Shown one piece after another: positions 34,662 to 45,367 of a DNA stretch of 64,000 bases (positions are counted from its first letter, which is position 1; each line of letters begins with the position of its first letter). This stretch comes from Tubiluchus corallicola. Its lineage: Eukaryota; Priapulida; Priapulimorpha; Priapulimorphida; Tubiluchidae. Below the pieces are notes generated by a model. The model saw only the letters and a program-made list of their open reading frames with translations, had not been told where the DNA came from and ran no database searches. The position numbers and the translations under genes were made by a program. Where the stretch lies: positions 1 through 64,000 of the forward strand of contig JAQGDQ010000862.1 in the NCBI GenBank assembly GCA_030141605.1. The letters run 5' to 3'.

Positions 34662-36692
34662 TCATGGAATGGAATTTCAGAATGTAAAAGCTGTAAAAGC
34701 TTCGTTGCCGACTTGTGGGCAATTTTTCTACGCAAGTACACATGGTAATTTTACTAATTTGGTTATTTCCAACACAAAATGTGCAGCAGACACATTTCTG
34801 TTTACAAAACGTGTGTACAATTCAAAAATATAAAGTAAGTAAAGTAATAAGTAAGATACAAAGATATAAGTAAATACAAAATAACAAGTAAAATCTATTA
34901 ACAAGATGTTTAGCAGACTCTATTGCAAAAATTTCAAGAAAATTCAGCTGGATTGATCACCTGGGTCATTGTAAAAAATTTTACATGAGGATTATGATTT
35001 GCGTAATTGCAATTTTTCCATGCTGTGCACCAGGTTAGATGACTATGGTAGGTCGTCTTGTGGAAAAGAAAAAAGCTAATAATAGAAAATAGCCCCAAGA
35101 ACAAAGCATTATTGCCGATAAAATTGCATATAAGCTTATGAACTGCAGGTCATATCAGTTCTGTGCTCAGATCGAAAAAGAAAGTAATTAAAAAATGACA
35201 CTTCCACCAATTTGTGACATGTAGGGTGATCTTTATCAGAATCTTCTTAACTCTGTTGATAACAGCAATCTTGCCAATGAATTACATGAAGTACTATCTG
35301 GAAACATTAATGAAATTAACAAATTTATGGGAGTTGAGGTACAGCAAGCCATTAAAAAGCTAGCATTGAATAGGTCAGCTGGGCCAGACAGTCTCAAGTC
35401 AGACATGCCTCTCACGTGTTACCAGTTTTATTCGCATTGTTTTATAACTCTTGTATCACTCATTATTTCTTACCAGACTAACTAATGTTATCAGTAATTG
35501 TGCCATTTAATAAAGACAAAAATAGAGATATAGCAGAAAGGAATAACTTTTGACTCATCACTATATCCTTGGCCTCTAGTAAACTTTTAGAAATCGTTGT
35601 ATTGACTCGTTATGCTGATGACTCGTTATGCTGATTGTCTCCCTGCCAACCAAAACAAGTTTGGCCCTGAATTTGGGTACTGATTTATGTATTAACATGT
35701 TAAAAGAAGTAGTAGACTATTATATAGACCGACAGAGTACTGCACATATGTTTTTAGACGGCACCAATGCCTTCGATAGAATTAATTATTTTAATCTGGT
35801 TTTAAAACTCATTGAAACTGAGATGCCAAATGTTGTTGTTTGTTTATTTGTTTTTTATTACACCCATCAAGACATGCTGGTGAGATGAGGCAATTATAAC
35901 TCTGAGATTTTTAAAATTGGCAATGGTTTATGGCAGGGAGGAAAGATGTCCCCTCTTCTGTTTAACTTCAACTTTATAGAACTTAGTGGAAATCTAGCCT
36001 CTAGTAATCTTGGATGTCAAATTGCAGATATTTATTACAATCATTTGACATACACTGACGATATTTGCCTATTAAGTACCATGACAAGTGCTCTGATAAA
36101 ATTATGTAATATGAATGTTGGTTATGCAACAAAATTTGATATTTTAATTAATGTTGACAAAACTAAGCTTGTGACTATAATGTCTTCTATTAAGAGCAAC
36201 TTTGAGTTCGGAACAGTTAAGTTTGCTGGATCTGTTATTGAGACTTGTGATAATATCTTGGTCACATCATTTCTAGGGACAACAGAGACGATCTAGATGT
36301 CATACGACAAGCAGACATTTATTACTCTCGAGCAAATAAGCTATGCCGTGAAGTTTACTATTGCACCAATGCTGTAAAAACACGTCTGTTTAATACTTAT
36401 TGTAATAGCGTCTACTGTGCAACCACCTGGCGGCATTTTCATAATTATAATCTGAACAAAATTAAGGTTGCTCATAATAAAGCAATGCAAAATTTTTTCA
36501 ATTATCAGTTTGACCACAGTGCCATGGACGTTTCTGTGACGCGTGAATTTCTGTGATATTCATTGATATAATGATTGAAGCCAATGCTGTTTACTTTGTT
36601 TGCTTTTATGTTTATTCACTTGTATTTTCGTTGTATCTATTTTTAATGTTGTACTTATATGATATGAACGAAAGTTAGAAATAAGGAAGTAA

Positions 36693-36732
<40 letters not shown>

Positions 36733-36870
36733 CTCTTTCTTGCTTCTATATATTCGTCTATTTTATATTTTGTTTATCCATCTATGACTTATCCATGAGC
36801 AACACGACAGCATTCATGAAAATAGAAAATCTAAATAAACTTAACAATGTAGGCTTGAGATGTTTTCTTG
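34662..36870 (+). repeat. Family P copy P2, split by a retroelement
   Basis: 34,662-35,080 and 36,700-36,870 together match P1 (20,950-21,785). The (TC)n tract is 36,695-36,740 and is followed by GAGCAACACGACAGC. The retroelement relic occupies the gap. Confidence 0.85.
35200..36690 (+). pseudogene. Non-LTR reverse transcriptase relic
   Basis: The pieces read in order but in several frames. KKLALNRSAGPDSLKS is near 35,360, ISLASSKLLEIVVLTRY near 35,565, and motif A FLDGTNAFDRINYF near 35,750. A frame-broken GNGLWQGG region follows, then MSPLLFNFNF near 35,946 and HLTYTDDICLL near 36,045, where the usual YADD reads YTDD. Next come INVDKTKLVTIMSS, a thumb region with RQADIYYSRANKLC near 36,310, and FNTYCNSVYCATTWRHF. 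The end is just before (TC)n. No endonuclease is left. The clade is uncertain (jockey/CR1-like); the relic at 7.0 kb is a relative. Confidence 0.75.
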
Positions 36871-36935
36871 AACGGAAGCATGATGCATCTAGTACAAATT
36901 GATCTACTAACTAGTGTTTATATTATGTACATAAT

Positions 36936-37000
36936 TCTTAAATAGTACAACATGCACATGGGGGCAGTAGATCAGTTTCACATGTTGATGACTTTCTATG
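36936..37000 (+). pseudogene. piggyBac transposase fragment
   Basis: The frame reads MHMGAVDQFHMLMTFYE and matches YNMHMGAVDLCDMLMSFYR of the 46-48 kb element at both protein and DNA level. It covers the third catalytic Asp region of piggyBac transposases. No other transposase part or inverted repeat was found around it. Confidence 0.55.
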
Positions 37001-37200
37001 AAGTTATTCTATTTATCTATACAAGCATACATGATGTATACAGATTAATGATGATGACGCTGATGACACACCGACAGCACAGTTGCATAGCAAAACAATT
37101 TTGTCCAGAGTTGAAACTGTATGCTGTATCAGTGCCAATAGAGCCAATCCTCCAATGAACGATATAATGCAAACATATTTTATACATTAAACTGCGTTTG

Positions 37201-37540
37201 CAAACTGTTCCTTTTGAACTTAAAGGACTGATATAAATGATAATAAAGGATTCCTATTGCTGAAGCAAAATTATAGGCGGAGTGAAGTAAAATGACGTCA
37301 CGACAATGGCTTTCAATCAACTAATCTCAGCTCTTACTGGTTGAGGATAGTATAAAAGAGGGGTCGCATCATCATGTAGCCCATTCCATTTATCTCGAGA
37401 GATCTATATATCTCCTTACAAGAATCCCACCAGATGCCACTAGAATGTCTTTACTACACTTTATTTATCAAAAATCAGAAGTTGTGCACCTGAAAAAGCC
37501 CGCAAAAGGGTTGCTCTGGCATTCCCTTCCAATTTTATGA
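37201..37540 (+). promoter_or_regulatory. Promoter-like module with CRE and TATA box
   Basis: A perfect cAMP-response-type palindrome TGACGTCA (37,293-37,300) is followed 50 bp later by TATAAAAG (37,351-37,358), and an ATG-initiated ORF begins at 37,541. The module recurs in diverged form at 40,395-40,660 with the same palindrome and an ATG followed by a similar start, but without the TATA box. It could belong to an LTR or other transposon or to a decayed gene. Activity is inference from motifs only. Confidence 0.4.
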
Positions 37541-37822
37541 ATGCGAATATCACCCACCGTTGAACAGCCTAAATGGGGTGAAAAGGTTTTCCCGCCAGCT
37601 GAGCCCGATGGGAAAAATAAACCATTAATGAGGCCATACAGGATCGAGACCTTTACACATTATAATAAATCCAGAAGCAACATTAAATTAATGGTAGACA
37701 AATCAATCACAAAATTTGCACATGACAAAAAACCCACAATGCCAAATCACACCGCACCACACTACCCTCATCAAGTCTACCACACAACACACTACGCCAC
37801 TCCATATAATATTGGTTTTTGA
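37541..37822 (+). CDS. Unassigned ORF downstream of a TATA box
   Basis: This 93-codon frame starts MRISPTVEQPKWGEK. The paralogous module has an ORF at 40,627 starting MPITPTAGRAIN, so the first ten residues are related. The C-terminal part is translated CCACAC-rich low-complexity DNA (His, Pro, Tyr, Thr). No domain is recognised. A shared start after a shared regulatory block gives it slight support; it may be the stub of an old transposon gene. Confidence 0.25.
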   Translation: MRISPTVEQPKWGEKVFPPAEPDGKNKPLMRPYRIETFTHYNKSRSNIKLMVDKSITKFAHDKKPTMPNHTAPHYPHQVYHTTHYATPYNIGF

Positions 37823-39080
37823 TTTTGTCTTTAGAGTGCAAGCGAGAGGGCGCTATTGGAGAAAAAAATAAAGAGAAAATAGTTATCATTTAGTTTGTAA
37901 TCACTTTTTATAGTCTTGTGATTCGTACAGGCATAATTTTGGAATTCAGCAAATAATTTTTAGTTCAAGCAGAAAATTCCGCAAGCGAGCGTGACACAAT
38001 GCTATAATATTTTTTTACAAGTTTCTCTCTACAAAAGTGAATTGATGAAAAGTCTAATGAGAAACATTGGTGTGGCAAAGCAGGTATTAAATATTAAAGC
38101 CTCTTTGTACAATTGACAAAAAATGCAATAGAACTTTGACAATAATTGAGATGACTTTTAACCACTTAAACTCATCAGTAATAACGGTTAAGTACAATCA
38201 CACGCAGCAACAATTTTATTGGGATTTTGCAATAAAACCAATATTAAAAATTGACAATATTAAGTGACAATAAATGTCATTTAAAATAATTGTAATTGCA
38301 CAATAAAGAAAAATATAAACAAGCGAACAGCAGAAAAAATCTTGCATTGATTTTACTGATACGAGATGCAGCCCAATTTATTCACAGGAAAAATAACCAG
38401 CGCACTCATTCACAAAATAGACTAAAATTGGCTACTCACGATGAAAAGCAGAAACTGCGGTTTTCACATTTTCGAGAAAACATCATGAATTTGGCACTTA
38501 AAATCGATAGCAGAAATTAAATTTCACGCCAAAATCTCACAGTAATGCACAAAGTTCTGAAAAATGCTAGAGCACACATCAACGGATTCCGTTATTCTTA
38601 TTTGCCATTAGCAAGATTGCAAGACAAATGATATGCTTCGTAAGTGAGATGCAAATGACATGAACAATGTCACGCTTAGATACTGACTTCTCGAATTAAA
38701 ACATTTAGCGCCAGTTATTTCACTTCGTTTTATGCAGATGGATTTAATTGATTAATAGATCTTCAAGTTTCATGTTTCTTATTAATATTCATGTTTGTTT
38801 ATGTAACGCATCTGTTTCTCAGTTTCATTTCTTTCTCTTTTGGGAAGCATGGTCCATCTTGAAAAACCTGCTGTGGTACGTTTCTCTTCGATTTTGCTAA
38901 AATTTACTAATTATTTTAGCCGATAAACCCAGATAAAAGAGCAGAGTAATATCAAAAAAATGTAAATTTTTTATTTTGTGAAATTCAAAAACCAAAATTT
39001 GGTACAACGCCTGTAAAAAATTGGCTGCAGTGGATATTTGAAAAGGGAAGCTTTAGCAGGATTTCCCCAAAATTAAAAGC
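37812..39080 (+). repeat. Family R1 copy R1b
   Basis: Direct repeat of 9,231-10,515 (GCTATTGGAGAAAAAAATAA to the AGCAGGATTTCC block). Copies differ by scattered substitutions and indels. Confidence 0.85.
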
Positions 39081-39175
39081 TTCTGAGCAGACAAAGTCTT
39101 ATGGGGGCGGCGCCAGGAGAGCAGTAAGTAGGTGGTTTTTTCACCTGACACTTTGACAAGCTAATAATGACTAAT
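38960..39175 (+). repeat. Repeat L copy
   Basis: It matches 48,650-48,960: AAATTGGCTG, AGCAGGATTT, GAGCAGACAAAGTC, GGCGCCAGRAGAGCAGTAAG and GTAGGTGGTTTTTTCACCT. It overlaps the end of R1b. Confidence 0.8.
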
Positions 39176-39889
39176 TGTTGCAAAATGAATACAATAAATG
39201 AAAGTTTTTCTGTAGTTTTTCACAAAATTTGGGTCCAAGTGAAAAAATGAACCAGCTGTTTGTTAAATCACAAAATCATGTACTTCACACTTGTTTCTGC
39301 TTTAATTAAGTTTAGTTAATAAAATTACACTAAAACTTTAGGTAACCAGTCAGTTCTCTTAGAAGAACGTTGTAACGTCCTGGATGTACAGGCTAGTTTC
39401 CCAGTGCATTCAGTTCTCGATTGGTTCTCATCAAGTCGAGCAAAACAGAAATTAACAATGTACTCATTAAGACCATAAGCCTGGCACTAAAAAGTACTAG
39501 TCACTTTCAAGATGTGGCAGTGGCGCCACTAACTACAGATGTGAAAAATTTGAGGTCTAAAATGGTTCAGATGTGTTTGACTGAATGGTATCATTCATTT
39601 TGAGCAAATTAAAAAAAACGAGAAACTTTTTTATACAATATTTATAAGGAATAAGTTCAGCTTTAACGAGTCTGAAATTAGTCATTCGCAAAATCAAATT
39701 CGAAAAGATTATTATCCCATCTTTAAACAATTAACATGCTCAAAGTAATTAAATCAGATAATCGTAGCATTCACAAAATGGACATTCTCAAGAGAAACAC
39801 TGAAAAATGCGTAAAGTTTTAAGCAGTGTGGGCAGGCTACAATGCAATAATCACAATTACAGTTACTAGCCAAACCCTGCAAAAATTAA
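39176..39889. other. Nothing assigned
   Basis: No gene or named repeat recognised; a 60-codon open frame at 39,421-39,603 is not convincing. Confidence 0.4.
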
Positions 39890-40245
39890 CATAAATCCAC
39901 AAAGACACAACATTACACTGTATCACACCACACATAACATATATACCCAACACACTATCCACATCACAGCACCTGCACCATACCACACTGTCTGCAGCAC
40001 CATGCTGAACCCATCACACTGCATGCGTCATGCCATTCAACATTCAACACACATTACGATGTCTTACCCACCACACAACCCAGCATGCTATAACACACCC
40101 ACAACACCACCTGCCACACAGCATGCCACCCACCCACAATTCACAACTTAACACCGAACACGCCACACCTTCCACAGCGTGCTCAGTACATACTACGTCA
40201 TAAGGCACCACGCCAAACCAACCACACCACATGGTGGCCATGATG
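39890..40245 (+). repeat. CAC-rich, G-poor degenerate tract
   Basis: Irregular CACACC, CCACAC and ACACAAC units make up about 350 bp with very little G on this strand. A shorter tract of the same kind lies at 37,735-37,805. The 126-codon minus-strand frame here is a by-product of this composition. Confidence 0.75.
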
Positions 40246-40394
40246 ACGACAATGGTGATTTTGGTTGTAACAATTACCATGGTGACACCTACAATACCAA
40301 TGCTGGCAGCACAGCAGTACCGCGAAGGTTGATACTGTTTGACATGGCAAATGCTATTAGATCCAATTAGATCAATATAATGAAAGGGTGTTCC

Positions 40395-40660
40395 ACGTTT
40401 TTGCAAATTGTTCCTTTTGATCATAATGGAGTACCATTGTAATGCTTCATTATAAGAGCCAGGAGCAGCTTCTATTGAAGTAAAATTATACGCAGAGTGC
40501 CATGGGAATGACGTCAGAACGCCGGCTTTTTCAGTCGAAGCCCGTTTCCTGTTCTTTCCAAAGAGCTATTGATCTTATTTCCAATGCTGGGTCCAAGAAA
40601 AACGGTCACATGGCACTCGCAGGAAAATGCCTATAACACCCACCGCTGGAAGGGCTATCA
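40395..40660 (+). repeat. Second copy of the CRE module
   Basis: It shares CAAATTGTTCCTTTTGA, AAGTAAAATTATACGCAGAG and TGACGTCA (40,509-40,516) with 37,201-37,560, and ends in an ATG (40,627) with ACACCCACCGCTG after it. It lacks the TATA box. Confidence 0.6.
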
Positions 40661-41310
40661 ATCCGTTACCAGCACCGTTTCAAGACCGTTTCCGTTCTCT
40701 AGAAATAAGAGATATGAATTTCGCAAAAAATGGAGCTAAAAGGCTATTCTCGAGGTTTTTGCTCCTGTTCCTCCAGCTGTGCACGCGTAATTATAAGACT
40801 TATCAAACACCACCAAAAAGTTTAAAGAGTCAGAGAACGTATATATCTTGTCAAACATGCTGCAGTACGATTCTCTTTGTTTTTGCCAAAAGTTTGCGAT
40901 TATTTTAGCCGATCCAGTTAAAAGAGCAGAATATCATCAGGAAAACGTAGATTTTGGAAATCGTGTGGAAACGAAAAACGAAAATTTTGAGAAAAAGCAG
41001 CATGAAACGTTTATGTACAAAAGTAGCTGCAGTAGAGAACTGAAAGGAAATCTGTGGCAAAAATTAATAGCTGAAGTGTCACATGACTTTTTAAAGCAAA
41101 TTGTAAGATGTTAACCCATTAGTTTAAACATATCAGCTTAGGTGTGCAGGCAAAATGGCATAGCCATCATCACAGCTGGAGGTTTGCATTTTTTGCCATC
41201 AAACAGCATAACTGAATACAATACTGACGCCACCTATCTTCTTGAACCACGTGACGTGGCCTATGTAAAAAACTGGTTTTACATCTATTTAAAAAGCCAG
41301 GTGCTGTCAG
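40661..41310 (+). repeat. Diverged R1 end and repeat M copy
   Basis: 40,870-41,100 is a diverged relative of 10,300-10,500 (TTTTGCCAAAAGTT, GAAAACGTAGATTTTGG, TGCAGTAGAGAACTGAAAGG). 41,120-41,310 is repeat M (see 32,700). Confidence 0.55.
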
Positions 41311-41829
41311 CTACCAGGTAAAACTAGCAAATAAGTTTGATCAATAGTTATAATTTATAATAGTTGACGTGATTTAAAACGTGATATGAAAACGTTTCTG
41401 ACGTGATTTAAAACTTAAGATTTTGCATACAATATATTCAAGATTTACAGAATTGGACACAGAAAAAAACGCCATATTTTTCTTTGAAAGTTCTAATTTT
41501 TTGCTCTATTGATTTGACTTTGCTTTGAATGCACAGCGACTGCAATTCATAAAGAAATTGCTATTTGTAAATTTCAACCTGTGATCCAGTTAAAGGCCAC
41601 TCAACCTCGGCGCAACTCTGTCGTGTTTCTTTCTCTCGCACAGCTCGTAGAGAAAACAAGAAAAATTGGCAATAAATAAATAAATTAATAATTTTTTTCG
41701 ATCCTCATTTTTCAGTCAGAGATCAGCCAGTGTCAGCATGACTTGTGCTACTTGATTTGTCTCATCAATACTTTTCATTTGATAAATTAGTACCTAGTTT
41801 CACCTGGTTGACTCCTTCAAGACAGTGTG
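41311..41829. other. Nothing assigned
   Basis: No gene or named repeat recognised. Confidence 0.4.
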
Positions 41830-42480
41830 CATTTTCTGCACCTTGCGTGGGTTCAGGAGAAACTGCTCTCACTAAGCAGCGATCACGATATATTGTAGCT
41901 GTTACAATAGTTGCAATTTTGTACAGTAGATGGCTGTCTGGTATTGCCCGATACTATTCGGCTAATTGGAGCAGTTATATTATTACAAATCTTACAAGAT
42001 TGCATATTAATTTTGATTTTAAATGCGTAATACTAAATCTACCTACTGTCATTTACGTAATTGTTAGTGACTACTGTTTGTTAATTATTGGTTTTTCTAT
42101 GGTAACACATTGTAGGTGTTGTATTAGTTTCGATTTTGTACAATAGATGGCTCACTGATATTACCCAAAGCTATTCAGCCAATTGGAGCATCTGCCATTG
42201 CTGGTCATGCATGCTGTCAATCACTCTTACCCATGAGCTATCATGTGCGACGTTGCTTTCATGCACGCATCGCTACACTCACTCCTCTAGCATGTATGCG
42301 AGTGCACCATGTCTTTACCACACTCTACGCAGACCCACATGTTTTGGTAAATTATATTCTCCATCCATGTACACTAGCCAAAAATGAATGCGGAGAAATG
42401 TCCGTTTTCATGCTAATGTTCGCTGTTTTGGTACAAAAGTATTACTGAAAACCCCAATGGTGCGAATAAATTTTGCAGAC
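41830..42480 (+). repeat. Family A subtype plus A copy A7
   Basis: Starts with the end of family C (GAGAAACTGCTCTCACTAAG), then the A subtype (GTACAGTAGATGGCTGTCTG) and the full A core (42,120-42,390). It is nearly identical to A1 from 42,330 on. Confidence 0.8.
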
Positions 42481-43230
42481 ATTTTCATAGAAACCTGAGC
42501 TGGTAGAACTGCCTTATTCTCTGTTTCCATTTTTCTATGTACTGTAAAAAATAACATAATATATGAAATTGTCACAGCAGCCACCCATCCATTTAGCTGC
42601 GAGTATCTGTAGTGCATAACTTCCTCCTTTGCTACTTATCAAGTAAACCTCTCAACTTCTCCATTATTGTCAATTAGCGACAGAAAATCAAAAGCAGTTT
42701 TGTTTGAGAGCTGGAAATAAAGTTTTGTTATCAAAGCGCAGGTGTGTTCTATTATTTCTGTTGGAAGTAATGCTTGTCATAATATATCGCCCTGGGAAAC
42801 GTGTTTTGTTAAGATTGAAAGGAGCTTTTCAAACTGTTTGTATAGCAAATATTGGGCTAAAAGCTTTTCTTGTGATAATAAAGGGTGAAACCGCCTAACA
42901 TTAATTGCTGTTTGGATAAGATGGAGAAAGTCTTAAGTGCTCAGCCACCTGAACAAAAGACTCTTTGTAAGACGAAGAAAGTTTTAAATGCTCAGCCACC
43001 TGAACAAAGGGTTCTTTATATGACGGAGAAAGTTTTAAGTGCTCAGCCACCTAAACAAAAGGCTCTTTACAAGTGGAATTCTAAGATTCAAGTTCTGTTG
43101 TTGACTTTGAGCTGAGATAATTGCTGAGAGTGGTTCTGAAGCAAAGAAAATATTTTCCCACATTTTAACATCTTTTGTAAATTACACTCCCCCGAATACC
43201 TGGGAATGACGCCAGGGAAAGAGTTAATGG
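42480..43230 (+). repeat. Family B copy B5
   Basis: It is collinear and nearly identical with 11,950-12,770, including the junction, the CGCCCTGGGAAACGTGTTTT block and the minisatellite. It ends at CAGGGAAAGAGTTA; the long tail is missing. Confidence 0.85.
42920..43072 (+). repeat. 51-bp minisatellite, 3 units, in frame
   Basis: Same 17-residue unit as at 12,417, with one unit fewer, within a 76-codon open frame (42,885-43,115). Confidence 0.9.
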
Positions 43231-43307
43231 CTAGCGGCTTGAAAAACTCCGATTCGTCCTTGAACACATACGCATTATCGATCGTTGTGTTAAATTAAGT
43301 GAACTAC

Positions 43308-43338
<31 letters not shown>

Positions 43339-43499
43339 CGTGTGTGCGAGTGTATGAATATTGAATTCATGATGAAATCATGATCCAACATTACCCTTTA
43401 GCTATTACATTGTTACATTGTTTATAATACATACAATTTACATGTTTTATTTTTATTTTCCGTAAGTTCTTCTAATTTCAGAAAAGTTTTCCTCCGTAG
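43231..43499. repeat. (TG)n microsatellite and flanks
   Basis: The (TG)n tract spans about 43,314-43,350. The flanks have no recognised feature. Confidence 0.85.
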
Positions 43500-43736
43500 T
43501 CATGCAGCCAAGTCATTCGGTATCAAGGATAGTATCTGTTTAATTGCGTCAATTTGACAAACCCTCTCATAGGTAGAAACACCGAGAGCTTTGTGATAAT
43601 CTCGTAGGCTATTATCCAGCCTGCGACCGAGTTGAGTGTAGCTTTCATTTTTCTGTTTGCCAATACTTCGGAATCTTTCCAAGTACATATCAGGACTGAG
43701 AATGTAAGCACCATTTCGCAAACTGTCTGTTGGCAT
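43500..43736 (-). CDS. Gag/SCAN-like fragment
   Basis: A 78-codon frame from ATG reads AYILSPDMYLERFRSIGKQK, then ESYTQLGRRLDNSLRDYHKA, then a segment ending LSLIPNDLAA. The pattern of a YxL-P-x-x-Y-x-x-x-FR start, a Tyr-rich helix and a closing LPxD-like motif is that of Gag capsid C-terminal/SCAN-type domains found in LTR retrotransposons and proteins derived from them. No protease, RT or LTR was seen nearby, so it is a fragment or a domesticated exon. The frame is undamaged within this stretch. Assignment is by pattern only. Confidence 0.5.
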   Translation of the reverse strand: MPTDSLRNGAYILSPDMYLERFRSIGKQKNESYTQLGRRLDNSLRDYHKALGVSTYERVCQIDAIKQILSLIPNDLAA

Positions 43737-44570
43737 TGTTTATTTACATTGTTTTAATTGTATGTCTCTATCACTTTAGCTATTTTAGGACCGTTTTTAA
43801 TGTAAATGTTTACTGTTTTGGTGCTAACGTATTACTAAGATCCAGGTCTGATGGGAGAGGGGCGTCGGGGGTCAGTGACCCATGGACCAGCAGTTTTGGG
43901 GAGAGTCGAGAAGATTAAGGACCAGGGTTTTATTTAAGCCAGGTCTGTTAAAAGTTTTTTTTATTCATAAAATCTACGTGGATTAACCATTTCTTCATAT
44001 CTTTTCCTAGTAGTTGAAATAACGGAAAATTGCCGAAATAATTACAAAAGTTGTTGATGATATGAGCCTTCATATTCTACGTCCACTGGTGAGTGACAGC
44101 TTCATGTAGTTTTGCCACTTGAAGTGGGGTCCTTAATGCTTGCTGTCCTGGGGCATTTTTTGCAGACATTTTCATAGTGACATTTGCAGTTTCTCTGTAA
44201 CAAAGGCGAGCCCTTTTACTGGCACCACAGAAATCGATGAAATCATTCAGTTGATTTTTTATCTGTTGTTTTTCTTGTCCTACAACTGTTTCAACTATAT
44301 ACATCATACGAAACAATCCTGAGAATTTTGATTTTTTGTGAAACCCCGTGAATTTGGACAATAAAAAATATTAAATCTCTGACAAAGGAGAATTACAAAA
44401 TGTCAGTAAGTTGCAGATGTGCTAATACCGTGTAGCACAATTTAGTTAAAATGACCTTCAAATGGGAATGTTTAAAGTAGCTCTAATTTTCAATATTTTG
44501 CATGGGAAACGTAGTCCTACTCCAAATCATTGGTGATTATTATATGCCTTTCTTAACAGCAGCAAAGTGT
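43737..44570. other. Unassigned, with a 94-codon minus ORF
   Basis: The minus-strand frame 44,361-44,077 has no recognised family and opens at TTG. It overlaps short matches to the A/B junction (TTTTGCAGACATTTTCATAG, also at 42,472) and to 20,340, so it is probably a repeat. 43,840-43,920 is slightly GC-richer. Confidence 0.35.
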
Positions 44571-44860
44571 TTGCTTTCCATCTTTTGTTAACTTTTTCCC
44601 TGGAGTTCCAGGTAGGCAGCTTAACCAAACAAAAAGCTTCTACATTCCATTGACATTCGTGTCTGTATTTGCTCTAAAGCTTTTGTTAACTCTTCCCCAG
44701 GGTGTTCCAGCTTAAGCAAACAAAAAACTTTCTGCATTCTATAGAAATTCCTGTCTGTATTTGCCCTCCATCTTTTGTTAACTCTTTCACGGGGAGTTCC
44801 AGTTTGGCAGCTTAATTAAACAAAAAAGCTTCTACCGTCTATTCATAATATTGTCTGTCT
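44571..44860 (+). repeat. Tandem repeat, 3 units of about 95 bp
   Basis: Units begin at 44,571, 44,669 and 44,761. Each has TTTTGTTAACTCTTTCCC-like text, a GGAGTTCCAG-like box, a TTAANCAAACAAAAA box and a CTGTCTGTATTTGC-like end. Divergence between units is about one in six, so the array is old. Confidence 0.85.
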
Positions 44861-45367
44861 TTTAACCCATTCTTTCCAGTATTTAAACAGGGCGCAACTA
44901 GTTTACTTAAGATTTCTGAAGTATGTGAAAAGATTTTCTGAGTTTAACACAAAGAAGTAAAACTGTTCGACTTTCTTTAAAAACACATATAGACGTATAG
45001 AGTATAAAGGGTATTTGAAAGATGTAATGAATTTGTTGGGTGCAACTACTAGAAAAATATAGATCTTTTCCACTTCTTAATTACGAATTACGTTTACAAA
45101 TCGTATTTGAGAAATTCAATTCACCCAAAGTTTAAACTTCTTTAAAAATGGCAAACGAGAGAATGACATGAGAAAATTGGCATTGGAACACTGCTAAGGT
45201 AAAAAATGGCAAATGAAAGAATGGCAATGGCAAAATGGTATACTTAGTAAACTATGTGTTTGAATAAAGGTTATTGTGGGGATAGTAATTTTAGTTTTTT
45301 TACTCTGCCTTGGAAATTTTGCTTCAACACAGTCTGTTTGTATAGTTTGTTTTTCGCCAATTACGGC
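44861..45367. other. Mostly unassigned
   Basis: 45,030-45,130 resembles 20,625-20,740. 45,150-45,367 is the segment that precedes family C and aligns weakly to 17,600-17,840. No gene recognised. Confidence 0.4.

Noticed and set aside
40044-40424. A 126-codon minus-strand Cys/Trp/Val-rich frame.
   Set aside because: It is the reverse reading of the CAC-rich low-complexity tract.
41745-42146. A 133-codon plus-strand frame.
   Set aside because: It crosses the boundary of families C and A and has no resemblance to a protein family.
44077-44361. A 94-codon minus-strand frame that looked like a host exon.
   Set aside because: It shares 20-bp blocks with the family A/B junction and with 20.3 kb, has no ATG at its start and no recognisable domain.
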